A DNA stretch of 64,000 bases from Narthecium ossifragum (GCA_963920575.1 OY986973.1:13683562-13747561), one strand, 5' to 3'; positions 23,901 to 36,303 are shown, numbered from the stretch's first letter. The notes: a model not told the origin generated them from the sequence alone. Translations and numbers: made by a program.

Positions 23901-24816
23901 TAATTATAAATAATTAGTGACTTATCAGTCGCCGTCCCGAGGCTGGAACCTCGGACTTAGCCCTAGGACCGGGGTTGGGTAGTTTGGACCCGGTTCGAAT
24001 TATGGTGTCCAGTCGAATTTGATAATAGGCCTAGAGGACTGGTACACTTGTTGCTTGATGATGATTAGAGGTCTAGTCGGCCTCGAGCCAGGTGTTGAGG
24101 GTGCCACCGGTGTCGGGTCTTGTTCTTTGGGGGGGCCGGGAGGGTTAGTCTGGCCCAGGCAGTGTCTGTTCCTGCCAACAGTGGTGACCAGTGTGGGCCC
24201 AGTCCGCGATGGGTGACCGCCGCTGGAACCCTGTGACACTAGGTGTATCCAGGATGGGCCCAGTTCGTTGGGGTGACCATGGTTGGATATGCCTAGAGAC
24301 ACCGGTGAAGGGTTATGGGACCCTTGCAGCACACTCGAGTCTGGCTTGAGGGCGACACTGTTGCGTTTCCCTCTTCCTTCTGTGTGACGTAGTGTAGAAC
24401 CCTACTGAGCTTAGTGCTCACACCTACCCGGGCTGCGTTTTGCAGGTGCAGGCGTTAGTTCTTCTTCTGTGGCCCCTACCGGGCAGTTGGTCAGCGGTGC
24501 GGCGGCGCCTAGTGGACTTTGAGAGGTGGTGATCGTTTACTGCTTTTACCCTATGTTAGATAGTCTCCTACGGGAGTAATGTTGTATTTGGATCTTCTTC
24601 TCTCCGAGGATATGTATATTAAACACGTTTTGGGTTTGTAAATCTGTGATCCGAGGTTTCATTAAATTAATGTCTTTTAATTGAGGGTGCTTTTGGTGAA
24701 TTGTTAGGGAGACCAATAGGTTAGAGGGAACCCTCGCCAGCTTTGTTTTCCGCATTTCGTTAGGTTCCGGTTCGCGTCGCCCAGCCCGGTTGGACTTTCG
24801 CGGGTCGGGGCGCGAC
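20923..24816 (+). mobile_element. Tekay-like solo LTR in pol of T
   Basis: It starts TGTGAGGACTTG and ends GGGGCGCGACA, with target duplications TTATC at 20918-20922 and 24817-24821. After removing the nested LTR at 22488-23927 its length is about 2.45 kb, as for the other Tekay LTRs. It contains one intact and one decayed copy of AATATAATATTATATT (22185-22225), a pyrimidine-rich run (21240-21340), and GATCGATCC sites at 21080-21150. It is the only Tekay LTR of this set in plus orientation. Confidence 0.93.
22488..23927 (-). mobile_element. D-family (Athila-type) solo LTR, nested
   Basis: It starts TGATTGCTTAC and ends GACTTATCA; flanks are GTCGC at 22483-22487 and 23928-23932. On minus it reads like the 5' LTR of element D (59205-60641): AAGTCACTAA, CTTTGTTAGGC, TAGTTGATTTCAGGTTTAATCAT and the terminal box TCCCTGTGAATCGACTC. 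It is more diverged from D than the copy at 41476. Confidence 0.92.
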
Positions 24817-24821
24817 ATTAT

Positions 24822-26583
24822 CCCTGCCCCCAACCCGCAGTGCCTGCACGCTCCGTCGAAATACATCTCCCAAGGAGGTTGAATGTCAGCAACAAAAATT
24901 TCTTCATCTGGAAGGTCGTCTTCTATGGCTGAGTCATTCGATATCGGGTACACGGCTAGGAAGTCAGCCAGAGCTTGTCCTTTAACATCTTTCTGTGGAA
25001 CATAGGTTATGTCGAACTGTGATAATAACATGGCCCACTTTGCAAGTTGTCCGGAGAGGACCAACTTCTTTAAAATATACCGTAGGGGGTCGGCTTTGGA
25101 GACGAGTTGCACTGGATGCTCTAAAAGGTAGTGCCGGAGCTTTTGGGTGGCAAACACCAGGGATAGACACACCTTCTCCATCTCCGAATAACCGTGCTCG
25201 GCACCGACCAAGGTTCTACTAAGGTAGTAGACAGCTCTCTCCTTGCCTTCGTCGTCATGATGTGCAAGTAAAGCTCCTAATGACCCGGGCAAAGTTGCCA
25301 TATAGAGGATCAAGGGCTTTCCTTTGACGGGAGAGGCGAGAACCGGTGGGTTGATGAGATATTCTTTTATACTTTGGAAGGCGTTTTGGCAAGCTTTATC
25401 CAATTCGAAGGGTGTCCCTTTCTTCATAAGGTGGGAAAATGGTTGGCAACGGCCTGACAGATTGGAGATGAATCTGCGTATATAGGCAAGCCAACCATGA
25501 AGACCCTTAAGTTCACGAAGATTTCGGGGCGGAGGCATCTCTAGAATCGCTTTAACTTTGGCAGGATCGACTTCAATTCCTCGTTTGCGAACCACAAACC
25601 CAAGGAGTTTGCCGGAAGTAACCCCAAATGCATATTTCATGGGGTTCATCTTCAAGTTGTGGCGTCTGAGCCTCTCAAAGACTTTAGTCAGATGTTCGAA
25701 ATGCTCTTGTCTGTGTTTTGTTTTCACCACCAAGTCGTCGACGTAGCACTCCACAATATCATGAAGTAAATCGTCGAAGATGACCATCATAGCTCTTTGG
25801 TAAGTGGCCCCGACATTTTTTAACCCAAAAGGCATTACTGTGTAGTAGAAAATGCCTTTCGGTGTGTGAAAAGCAGTGAGCTCTTCATCTTCGGGAGCCA
25901 TCTTTATCTGATTGTATCCCGAATACCCATCCATGAAGGACAGAATCTCATGGCCAGTAGTGGCGTCGACTATGAGTTCAGTTATGGGCAACGGAAAATC
26001 ATCTTTTGGATAAGCTTTGTTTAGATCTCGGAAATCTATACAAAGCCTAAGTTGCCCATTCTTCTTTTTCACATGAACAATATTTGCGAGCCACTTCAGA
26101 TATTGGACTTCTCGTATGAAGTCTGCCTTGATAAGCTTGTCTACTTAGGCAATAATCTTTGGGATGAGCTCGGGTCTGAAGCGCCTCTGGATTGCTTGAT
26201 GGGGTGTGCGTCTTTTTTGATGGAAAGACGATGGACGGCTATGGCAACATCCAAACCCGGCATTTCCTTGTAGCTCCAAGCAAATATATCGTGATTTTGA
26301 CGGAGGAAGAGTGTGAACTTGTTCTTCTCATCCGGTGTCATGTGAGAGCTGATAAAAGTTGGGCGAGGATCGCCCCTCTGTCCCCAAGTTTACTTCTTCT
26401 AAGTCGTCGATGGTTGCCTGACCGCCATCTTCAAGCTGCGGTGGTGCTTCTTGAAGATCAACGAATTCTGCAGAAGTGGCGCATACTTGGAACTCGTATC
26501 CGAGTCCTGCTCTGTCAAATATTGAGTTTTCACCGTAGCGAATGGCTTTTCTTTGTGCTTCTGTAAGAATGTCTTCAAAGGGT
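24822..26583 (-). pseudogene. RT and RNase H of Tat-lineage element T
   Basis: On minus the region opens with a linker and NHDIFAWSYKEMPGLD, has a stop at about 26145, then IREVQYLKWLANIV and VKKKNGQLRLCIDFRDLNKA. From the methionine at 26072 the frame is open for about 420 codons: PKDDFPLPI, FMDGYSGYNQI (first catalytic D), YTVMPFGLKN, YVDD at residues 110-113, GFVVRKRGIEVDP, then RNase H with VYYLSRTL and, at about 24850, YFDGACR. The frame is interrupted by a solo LTR at 24817. The wording is typical of the Tat lineage (Ogre, TatIV/V, Retand). Confidence 0.9.
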
Positions 26584-28060
26584 TATCTTTTGCCTCGGCC
26601 TTCGCATAAGCCTTCGCCCGAGTTTATATCATATCCCGTTTGAGAGATCATATGCAATGTTTTTGGGTCATAAAAGGGTATGGGGAGGATTGTGTTTGCG
26701 GCATTTGGATCCGACACTATCGGAGAAACTTGTACAAACTTGATGGGTTGCTTGTATTCCCCTCCCTCTTCAACTTCGTCACCCAATTCTTGATCCACCT
26801 GACCTTTCCCTTTAGTTGGTGGAGGTTTGATTTGTGAAGGAAGGATCTTTGGGAGTGGTACCGGAAATTTGTGAAGAAGGGACTTAGAAAGCCTTTCTTC
26901 GACAATGGTGAATATTGGGTCTTCGGGTCTCCTTTTACTGCTTGGCACATAGTGGTACATCTTTTTCTTCTGAGGAGGCTTCTTCCCTTGCTGGACTTCT
27001 GTGGTGAATCTTTCCGTGAAGCCCATGTCTGCCGGAGGTGTGGGGTTTGACTTCTTCGGCTTCAGCGGCGGTTCTAGGTAGAAGTTGGCATCGGCGAAGA
27101 ATGCTTCTCCCGGGGTGAACGGCTTTGTGTCTACAAACACCCTTTTAACATCGCCTTCTGGAGTTTGGTATTCGAAACATTGGTGTAGCGTTGATGGAAT
27201 GACCTTATACTCATGGAGCCAAGGTCTTCCTAGCAGCGTGTTATAAGAAGTTCGAGCGTCGATAACATAGAAGAAGACACTCGTGGCCAAGTCCTAGAAT
27301 TTTAGTGTTAGACGTATGGATCCTAACATGTGTTGCCCTGCTTGGTTAAAGCCTTGGACCACTATGTTACTTGATGTTAGATCGTTGATATCGTGCCCCA
27401 AGTCACGAAGTGTTTTAAACGGCAAAAGATTAATAGTTGAGCCTTAATCTAACATTACTCGTGATGTGGGTACATCGTCTATATCGCCAGTCATTAATAA
27501 CGGTCTATTGTATGGTTTTGTACCGAGCAATAAGTCGTTATCAGAAAATTCTAAATTTAAGCTTTCGACTACTGGGGCGCTAGTTTGGAGGACATCTGCC
27601 CAGTAGTCGTCAGGAAAGGTTAGTGCAGTGATAAGAGATTTGCGAAGATCAGGCGAGAGACACAGGGCATCATACACGCTAAGCAACGCTGGTACTTTCT
27701 TTAGATGAGAAATTATATTGTACTTGATGGACTCATGTGAGTTTACATTATTTTGCATTGCTTGGTGTGGTTCTTGGTCCCTTCCTCTTGGCTGTGAAGG
27801 TTGGGAATCTGGAAGTCGGAGCCCGGAGTGGGTGATGATTTCATGGACTTCCGCTGTCTCTTCTTCTGGGAAGCAGAGGGACTCGTTGTCATCTCCAAAG
27901 ACTCCTATGGTGAAGCAAGGATAGTTGTCATCATCCCAAGGGGTGTCATTTTGTGGCACCTCTGGCTTTCTAGTTTGATGATCTGCGGAAACTTGGTGGA
28001 TGAACTCCTTAATTTCTTCGCGGTCCATCACTTTCCTCAGAATCATGTATTTTGGAGATC
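26583..28060 (-). pseudogene. Protease region of Tat-lineage element T
   Basis: The segment processes the polyprotein in an intact element. On minus it starts inside gag-pro (VMDREEIKEFIHQVS), passes YNIISHLKKVPALLSVYDAL, then MTGDIDDVPTSRVMLD followed by a stop and GSTINLLPF, the aspartic protease site. A second stop comes at about 27294. The 26583-27290 frame (235 codons) continues with YNTLLGRPWLHEYKVIPSTL and ends at a glycine-rich QTGYDINSGEGLCEGRGKR, resembling the G-patch-like motif known between protease and RT of Tat elements. Confidence 0.85.
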
Positions 28061-28464
28061 TGCGCTGTCGCGCCCCGACCCGCGTAGGCCCAACTGGACC
28101 GGGCGACGCGAAACGGAACCTAACCTATTGCGAAAATTTTGACGAGGTTTCCCTCTAATCGTAGTGGTTACCCTAGCAATTCATAATCATCATGTATTAA
28201 CATACAATTACAAACCTCAAAGAATGAAACTGATATAAATACAAGTCCTCAAACAGGGAAATTATACATTTATCACTCCCGTAGGAGACTATCTATAACA
28301 AAAGGTACAACAGAGATCGCCGCTCCTCAAGCACCGCCAGATGCCGCCACGTCACCAAACACCGGCCCGGTAGGGGCGACCGAAGAAGAGCTAGCGCCAG
28401 CACCTGCAAAACGCAGCCCGGGTAGGAGTGAGCACTAAGCTCAGCAGGGACACTACACTACGAC

Positions 28465-28829
28465 TGTAACGCCCTGACCCTCCACTGGGCCCCGCCCCGC
28501 GGGCTCCCGGTCCGACCAGGATCCACCCGAGGGCCCCACCCGACACAATATTGTCCGCTTTTGGCTCACCGCAGAAATCTGAGAAAACTTCCCAGTAGGT
28601 CACCCATCCCGGGACCGCTCCAAGGCAAGCAGGCTTAACCTTGGAGTTTTCTGACGGATCACTGCCAGCACGGCTTTAAAACGCGTTGTCTATTAAGGGC
28701 TTACTATATACTTATATCGAACCCCGAACCATACCCAGGCATTGTGGAATTGCTTACCCGGCTACCCGACTCAGCCCCGCCCTCCAGGCGTAGGCATCTT
28801 GTCCCACGGTAGACCCAGCGGGCCTCACA
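28465..28829 (-). repeat. Cassandra-type LTR module, first copy
   Basis: Read on minus it starts TGTGAGGCCCGCTGGG and ends GGGCGTTACA, with ACGCGTTTTAAAGCCGTG and AAAGCGGACAATATTGTG in between, features I associate with the Cassandra group of miniature LTR elements. The polypurine tract AAGGGGGGTGGATTG precedes it on minus. Confidence 0.75.
28580..28681 (-). other. 5S rRNA-derived stretch, first copy
   Basis: On minus this reads through AAACTCCAAGGTTAAGC and GGGATGGGTGACCTACTGGG, which align to the A-box and C-box parts of plant 5S rRNA (AGTTAAGCGTGCTTG and AGGATGGGTGACCTCC). The ends and middle do not match, so it is not a 5S gene. Here the A-box copy has GCCTGC instead of GCGTGC. Confidence 0.8.
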
Positions 28830-28885
28830 ATCCACCCCCCTTGGGGCCCAGCGTCCTCGCTGGCACAATTTCCGGCTAGGAACCG

Positions 28886-28897
28886 GCTCTGATACCA
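28886..28897 (-). promoter_or_regulatory. Initiator tRNA-Met primer-site sequence inside the composite LTR
   Basis: Minus reads TGGTATCAGAGC, three bases after a TG...ACA-type end. The same 12 bases stand at 39689-39700 and 54997-55008 in the other composite copies. In these it lies within the LTR, so it is a fossil primer site from the Cassandra body and not the working one. Confidence 0.85.
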
Positions 28898-29680
28898 TAC
28901 TGTCACGCCCCGACCTAGAAAACCCATTCAAATCGAGACGTGACCCACCTAAATCTATTTACATCACCAATTGGCGCAACAAGCATATAAATGAACGGTT
29001 TGATCTCCAGTTCATAAAATTTTCAGCAGAATCCTCTTTATAAATTTAGCACAAGGAACCTGTACGTTTTACAATTTCACGATCTCAATATCCGCACATT
29101 TATCAACATCTATACCAAATAATATTACAGTATTTCTCAAATACAATTGAGTTATAAATCATACAATTTTGTTCTCAAATACAACTGGATTAAGGGTCAT
29201 TCATTTCTGCAGTCTAATACATCATATTAAGCATCAATTTATACATCAGTGAGTAAAACTGTAAATTTACTGTAGAAGGACTCCTCGAAGCTCAAAGTCC
29301 TCGATCACCTCGAAATATTGCGCCATCTTCTAGAAGAATACATGAAAGAAGGAACTGCACCGATCTGCATCACCGATGCAGCCCAGGTAGGGTGAGCAAC
29401 AATGCCCAGTTATCATGCATCCAAACCATTGCAGTAGGGGAGAACGAGAGAGCATCGATCCAGACCAACCAAATAATCCAAGAACAATTGGCTAACACAA
29501 TCATCGGGCTAAGAAGAAATCCAAGAACCAGCCAATACATCCAAGGAAAAACTGAGCAGAAACAGAAATGCCAAATTAAATGCATAAAAAATCCATCAAA
29601 GCTCAAAGACCCAAACCATGGCAGCGAAGAGGAGAGAAGAACATCAACTAGCGAACACAAAATCCACAGAGCAGCCAAGG

Positions 29681-32113
29681 TGTCGCGCCCCGACCCGCGA
29701 AAGCCCAACCGGGCCGGGCGACGCGAACCGGAACCTAACAAACGCGGAAGAAAAGCTGGCGAGGGTTCCCTCTAACCTATTGGTCTCCCTAGCAGTTCAC
29801 CAAAAGCATCCCCAAAATAAATATACAATATAATAATGAAACCTCGAACCACAGATTTAAAACTCAAGTGATTATACAAATCCTCGGAGAGGGGAAGATT
29901 CAAAAATACAACACTCCCGTAGGAGACTATCTAACATAGGGTATAAAAGCAATAAAGATCGATCACCACCTCTCAGACTCCGCCTGGCGCCGCCGCATCG
30001 CCACCCAACTGCCTGGTAGGGGCCAAGGAAGAAGAACTGACGCCTGCACCTGCAAAACGCAGCCCCGGGTAGGTGTGAGCACTAAGCTCAGTAGGGATCT
30101 ACACTACGACACACAGAAGGAAGAGGGAAACGCAACAGTGTCGCCCTTGAGTAGGATCTGGGTGTATACAGGGGTCCCATAACCCCACCGCGTGTCCCTG
30201 GTGCCCAGGAGCAGCACACAGTAAGCTCAACAAACACTGCTGACTCACATGCAGGTAACCGGCACTGCAGGCGGGAAATGGCACCGCTGAGGGGGCCGTT
30301 TCCACCACTCAAGAGTCGACACAGTGGAACACCGGCTACACCTCAGCCTCCGACTCGAGGCCGACACGACCTCTACAATCATCAAGTCACAAGTGTACCA
30401 GTCATCTAAGCCTATCATTGAATCGACTGGACACCACAATTCCAACCGGGTCCAAACTACCCAACCCCGGTCCTAGGGCTAAGTCCGAGCTTCCAGCCTC
30501 GGGACGGCGACCCAAAGATCACCCAGGCCCTAATCAATGCAACTAATGCACACAACAACAATGCATGCTATGACATACACAAACATGAGATAGGCATGCA
30601 ACAGTATGACAAACATCATATAAGTCAACCGGATCGCTGCAGCGGTACCACCGACCGCTGCCAGCCGATCCGCAACGGGTCCCGGCATTACGACGGTACC
30701 ACGACCGTCGACCGCAGACTCCTGCAACGGGAAGCAACCCCGAAAAAAAACCGATGATGAACAAACCACAATATAATATTATATTCCGAAATATAATATT
30801 ATATTCAAAAACACCCAAAGCCTCTACTTAGGGGCTAATTGATCCCATCGATCCGATGCCCAAACGACGTCGGATTCAAGATCCAACTTAGCCACCAGTA
30901 GGTGTATATATAGGTGTATATAGCATGATTAACATATCCAAAATTCATCATCATCCAACGGTTGGATTAACGGGAAACATTAATCAAAAATCGCTGATTA
31001 AACCAACTTACCCTTTAATTGCTGCAACGCAGCCCTCCAGCAAACAAATCATAAGAAATCGTACATAAATCGGAAAAATAGGAAACAAGATGGAATGGAA
31101 AGACAACGAGTAGTTCTATAACTCTTATGTTTATGAAAAGCCATGATCATGTACTCGTCGCCCGGAAAACTCGCCGCAAGCCGGCTGTTTCTCAAGAACA
31201 GCAGAAAACCAGAAATCCGAGACTAATCTTGCATAAAACCTACTTAAATCTCAACGGATTAATATGAAACTTGAATCAGTTATTCTACAAGGCATAAGGA
31301 AACCAACAAAGCAAGGATCAACAAGATCCAACGGCTAGATCTCAAGAAAACCCAAAAAGAACATCAGTAGGTATAACCCTACCTAGCTGCGCTTTCCTCG
31401 GCTGATTCCCCGCGATTTGATCACCAACAAGCCTCCAAAGTACTTCAGGGATCTTCCTCTAGTTGTCACGGATCCAACGAGCCAAAGAACACCCAATTTG
31501 GTGGTCGGAGGAGGGAGAACGGAAGAGGAGAAGGTGGCTGCCGGAAAAACAGGGGAAGAGCAACGTCGGGAGAGAAGAAAAGAGAAGAAGAAGAAGGAAG
31601 GAAGGGAAGAAGAAAAGGAGGGGAAAGGGGGGAGGGGACAGCCGGGAAAGGGGGAAAAAACTGGGGGAGGGGAGGAGAAAGTCCTCCCCCTCTGACAGGG
31701 GAGAGCGACGGCCAGCGGTGGCCGTCCTCGCGAAGCAGAAAACCAACCGACTTATGAATGATCGATCCTTACTCAAGGGAGGATCGATCCTTCATGACGA
31801 TTCACAAGGCTTTCTGGCACGAAGAGGATCGATCCCTTGTGACGATTCACAAGGCTTTCTGGCACGAAGAGGATCGATCCCTTAGCCATAGAGGATCGAT
31901 CATTTGTGTGCTGAAAGCTAAACTTGGGCAAGAACTCAAGCCCAAGTCCGGATCTTTCGATCCCGGGTTCACCTAGCCATTCTAAACAAACACAAACACA
32001 GACAAGGCCAGTGTGTGCACACGCGGGTGTGAAACAAACCAACAAGGCGCAATTTACCAAATTGCCCTTGCGGTCTACAGCGAGCCACAGGGGTAGAGGG
32101 GCAGGTCCTCACA
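29681..32113 (-). repeat. 3' LTR of element N
   Basis: It starts TGTCGCGCCCCGAC and ends GGTCCTCACA on +. It includes the paired palindrome AATATAATATTATATT at 30770-30805, a purine run at 31500-31690, and five GATCGATC sites (31760, 31782, 31827, 31872, 31894), two of them within a direct repeat of about 45 bases. Confidence 0.93.
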
Positions 32114-32186
32114 TCCTATTACCCTTAAAGGAAATCTCGTCCCGAGATTCGATAAGGGTAGGGCTCGGAGCAACAAAACAGCTACA

Positions 32187-32528
32187 CTAGAGGACAGGAC
32201 AAGAAGTACCTGGAGAAGAAAACAACTGCGGAAACTCCTGCCGCAAGCGCGCCTCGCGCTCCCAAGTGACCTCCTCGGTGCCTCTGCACGGCGATGCTCG
32301 CAAGAACATTCGGTCGCCGACTGCAAACTCCAACGGTCGTCGTCTCTGATCTGCACAACTCTCTGACGACCGCCTGACGATGTCTGGACCGGTGAGTGAA
32401 GCCTCTCCAACCTCAAAGGAACAAGATCGGCAGACCCGGTCTACCCTGACTATGCCGCCGATCGGTGAATCTATAGACTGTGCCACCTCTAGCCAACTCG
32501 TCTCTAATCCTAGCGATGCCACACACAT
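32187..32528 (-). pseudogene. Mosaic remnant of protease, integrase and chromodomain in N
   Basis: One open frame of 113 codons on minus joins unrelated parts of a Tekay polyprotein. After a protease-like start it reads SCADQRRRPLEFAVGDRMFL, the C-terminal integrase region, then jumps after RASPCRGTE to EVTWEREARLRQEFPQLF, the end of a chromodomain. The joins are internal deletions. The function is presumed lost. Confidence 0.75.
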
Positions 32529-32529
32529 G

Positions 32530-33714
32530 CTAGCAATAGGAAAGAGACGCCCCAGAACCTATCAGCATATCTACTAAGGACTTGAAAGCTGAAAGATTAC
32601 CTCTGAGGACGGATGGCTCTGCAGCTGCCTGCTGATTCTGTTGCTGCTGCTGCTGGTACTGCTGTACGGTGTCATGCTGCTCGTGCACTGTGAGAGTAAC
32701 CACACGATCTCGCTGGCTGCCTCCACCCCTACTGCCCTGCGGCACAGCGCCCCGCGCTCCTCGTAAGGGACAGTCTCTACGGTAGTGCCCCAGCTGCTCG
32801 CACTGGAAGCAGGTGACTGACGCGCCTGGCTGTTGACGCCCCGGAAGAGCAAACACATGCCCCCGCTGGCCGCCTCCACCTCTGGAGCGGCCCAGTCCAG
32901 CCCCTGACCCACGCCCACTACCGCTCGCCTGCCAGGAACCGGACCCCCCGCATCTACCGCCCTGCGGCATAGCGCCCCGCGCTCCTCGCATGGGACAGTC
33001 CTTGCGGAAGGGTCCCGGCTGCCCGCACTGGAAACAAGTGGATAGCGCGCCACCAGGCTGTTGACCCTGGCCTCCCCCTGACGGAGCCTGCCCAGACGGC
33101 CCGGCCGTCAGGAGAAACTGGCCTGGCAGACTCGGCAACTGTGCCTGGAACTGCTGCGGGCTCTGCGACTGCTGCTGAAAGCGTCGCTGACGCCGCTGGT
33201 TCCCTCCGCTGTACCGCCCTCTGAACTGGGGTCTCTGCGGTGTGCTGGTAGAGAATGCCGGTGGAACTGCCCGGCACCTCTCGTCTCGTAACTGCGCCTC
33301 TACTGCCAAGGCGCAGTCCAGAACTGCTGAGTACGTCTGGAAGCGATAAGAACTGGTCCGTCGTCTGATCTCTGATCGAAGCCCCTGATTAAACTAAAGT
33401 GCCCTGGCCACTGGACCTGCTGACCCACCACTGAACCTAGACGGGTCCAGCTGCAGAAAGTCCAACAAGACCGTCGCAGCGGTCCGCCCGTCGACAGGAG
33501 GGGGAACCCTCTCCTCGGTGAGAAAGGCCTCCTCCTGTGCGACCGCAACCGTCGCTGGTGATGGCGTAGCCCGTCTAGCTCTGACCTCCCTGACAGGTGT
33601 TACCCTGTCTGGTCGGGCGGGTCGACCAAGTCGTGCCCCACCCCGACCATCAACCGAAGGTCGGCCTCGAGCTCCCGACATCTGCGCGATCACCGACGAC
33701 AAACGAGCATTCAC
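32530..33714 (-). pseudogene. Deleted gag of element N
   Basis: Gag would form particles and bind RNA. On minus the start is at 33714 (MNARLSSVIAQM). An N-terminal part runs to LDPSRFSGGS, where the capsid domain should begin; most of the capsid is missing and a frameshift follows. The frame 33309-32530 resumes with the end of capsid (LDCALAVEAQLRDER) and two zinc knuckles, CFQCGQPGPFRKDC (the histidine replaced by F) and CFQCEQLGHYRRDC, then LIGSGAS, a protease site with D changed to G. Confidence 0.82.
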
Positions 33715-33866
33715 TCGTCAAAACGGCAAAACAAACAACACAACATAAAGCGGAAGACATAACACACCAAAAGGAGCATGCACGGATGTTCTAGACATAG
33801 AACTAACCCATTCCACGCTCAAACTCAACCGAAACCTGATCCTAAACCCTGGGATCTACAGCCTAT

Positions 33867-33878
33867 GCTCTGATACCA
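33867..33878 (-). promoter_or_regulatory. Primer-binding site of N (initiator tRNA-Met)
   Basis: Minus reads TGGTATCAGAGC three bases after the LTR end CGCGACA (33882). This matches the 3' end of initiator tRNA-Met, the primer used by many plant chromoviruses. Confidence 0.9.
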
Positions 33879-33881
33879 AGC

Positions 33882-36303
33882 TGTCGCGCCCCGACCTGCG
33901 AAAGCCCAAACGGGCCGGGCGACGCGAACCGGAACCTAACAAACGCGGAAGAAAAGCTGGCGAGGGTTCCCTCTAACCTATTGGTCTCCCTAGCAGTTCA
34001 CCAAAAGCATCCCCAAAATAAAGATACAATATAATAATGAAACCTCGAACCACAGATTTAAAACTCAAGTGATTATACAAATCCTCGGAGAGGGGAAGAT
34101 TCAAAAATACAATACTCCCGTAGGAGACTATCTAACATAGGGTATAAAAGCAATAAAGATCGATCACCACCTCTCAGACTCCGCCTGGCGCCGCCGCATC
34201 GCCACCCAACTGCCCGGTAGGGGCCAAGGAAGAAGAACTGACGCCTGCACCTGCAAAACGCAACCCCGGGTAGGTGTGAGCACTAAGCTCAGTAGGGATC
34301 TACACTACGACACACAGAAGGAAGAGGGAAACGCAACAGTGTCGCCCTTGAGTAGGATCTGGGTGTATACAGGGGTCCCATAACCCCACCGCGTGTCCCT
34401 GGTGCCCAGGAGCAGCACACAGTAAGCTTAACAAACACTGCTGACTCACATGCAGGTAACCGGCACTGCAGGCGGGAAATGGCACCGCTGAGGGGGCCGT
34501 TTCCACCACTCAAGAGTCGACACAGTGGAACACCGGCTACACCTCAGCCTCCGACTCGAGGCCGACACGACCTCTACAATCATCAAGTCACAAGTGTACC
34601 AGTCATCTAAGCCTATCATTGAATCGACTGGACACCACAATTCCAACCGGATCCAAACTACCCAACCCCGGTCCTAGGGCTAAGTCCGAGCTTCCAGCCT
34701 CGGGACGGCGACCCAAAGATCACCCAGGCCCTAACCAATGCAACTAATGCACATAACAACAATGCATGCTATGACATACACAAACAGGAGATAGGCATGC
34801 AACAGTATGACAAACATCATATAAGTCAACCGGATCGCTGCAGCGGTACCACCGACCGCTGCCAGCCGATCCACAACGGGTCCCGGCATTACGACGGTAC
34901 CACGACCGTCGACCGCAGACTCCTGCAACGGGAAGCAACCCCGAAAAAAAACCGATGATGAACAAACCACAATATAATATTATATTCCGAAATATAATAT
35001 TATATTCAAAAACACCCAAAGCCTCTACTTAGGGGCTAATTGATCCCATTGATCTGATGCCCAAACGACCTCCGATTCAAGATCCAACTTAGCCACCAGT
35101 AGGTGTATATAGCATGATTAACATATCCAAAATTCATCATCATCCAACGGTTGGATTAACGGGAAACATTAATCAAAAATCGCTGATTAAACCAACTTAC
35201 CCTTTAATTGCTGCAACGCAGCCCTCCAGCACAAACATCATAAGAAATCGTACATAAATCGGAAAAATATGAAACAAGATGGAATGGAAAGATAACGAGT
35301 AGTTCTATAACTCTTATGTTTATGAAAAGCCATGATCATGTACTAGTCGGCCGGAAAACGCGCCGCAAGCCGGCTGTTTCTCAAGAACAGCAGAAAACCA
35401 GAAATCCGAGTCTAATCTTGCATAAAACCTACTCAAATCTCAACTGATTAATATGAAACGTGAATCAGTTATTCTACAAGGCATAAGGAAACCAACAAAG
35501 TAAGGATCAACAAGATCCAACGGCTACATCTCAAGAAAACCCGAAAAGAACATCAGTAGGTATAACCCTACCTAGCTGCGCTTTCCTCGGCTGATTCCCC
35601 GCGATTTGATCACCAACAAGTCTCCAAAGCACTTCAGGGATCTTCCTCTAGTTGTCACGGATCCAACGAGCCAAAGAACACCCAATTTGGTGGTCGGAGG
35701 AGGGAGAACGGAAGAGGAGAAGGTGGCTGTCGGAAAAACAGGGGAAGAGCAACGTCGGGAGAGAAGAAAAGAGAAGAAGAAGAAGGAAGGAAGGGAAGAA
35801 GAAAAGGAGGGGAAAGGGGGGAGGGGACAGCCGGGAAAGAGGGGAAAAAGCTGGGGGAGGGGAGGAGAAAGTCCTCCCCCTCTGACAGGGGAGAGCGACG
35901 GCCAGCGGTGGCCGTCCTCGCGAAGCAGAAAACCAACCGACTTATGAATGATCGATCCTTACTCAAGGGAGGATCGATCCTTCATGACGATTCACAAGGC
36001 TTTCTGGCACGAAGAGGATCGATCCCTTGTGACGATTCACAAGGCTTTCTGGCACGAAGAGGATCGATCCCTTAGCCATAGAGGATCGATCATTTGTGTG
36101 CTGAAAGCTAAACTTGGGCAAGAACTCAAGCCCAAGTCTGGATCTTTCGATCCCGGGTTCACCTAGCCATTCTAAACAAACACGAACACAGACAAGGCCA
36201 GTGTGTGCACACGCGGGTGTGAAACAAACCAACAAGGCGCAATTTACCAAATTGCCCTTGCGGTCTACAGCGAGCCACAGGGGTAGAGGGGCAGATCCTC
36301 ACA
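33882..36303 (-). repeat. 5' LTR of element N
   Basis: It parallels 29681-32113 throughout, with a few substitutions and one 12-base difference. It has the same GATCGATC cluster (35950-36090) and palindrome pair (34970-35006). On minus this LTR would drive transcription of N. Confidence 0.93.

Larger units (their letters stand above)
29681..36303 (-). mobile_element. Complete small Tekay-derived element N
   Basis: Two LTRs of about 2.43 kb enclose only 1.77 kb. Target duplications CAAGG (29676-29680 and 36304-36308) prove one intact insertion, here in the composite LTR. It has a primer site (33867-33878), deleted gag, remnants of protease, integrase and chromodomain, and a purine-rich run before the 3' LTR. 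It cannot encode its own enzymes and would need helper proteins. The LTRs are nearly identical by eye apart from scattered changes and a 12-base duplication (GGTGTATATATA near 30901) in one copy, so it moved recently compared with its surroundings. Confidence 0.93.

Noticed and set aside
28580..28681. Possible 5S rRNA gene
   Set aside because: Only the A-box and C-box parts match; both ends and the middle differ, and it lies inside a Cassandra-type LTR. Annotated as derived sequence.
31417..31885. Lysine/glutamate-rich frames of 92-140 codons (also 35606-35947)
   Set aside because: Purine-rich LTR sequence read as Arg/Lys/Glu/Gly. It is repeated in both LTRs of N and has no start context or domain.
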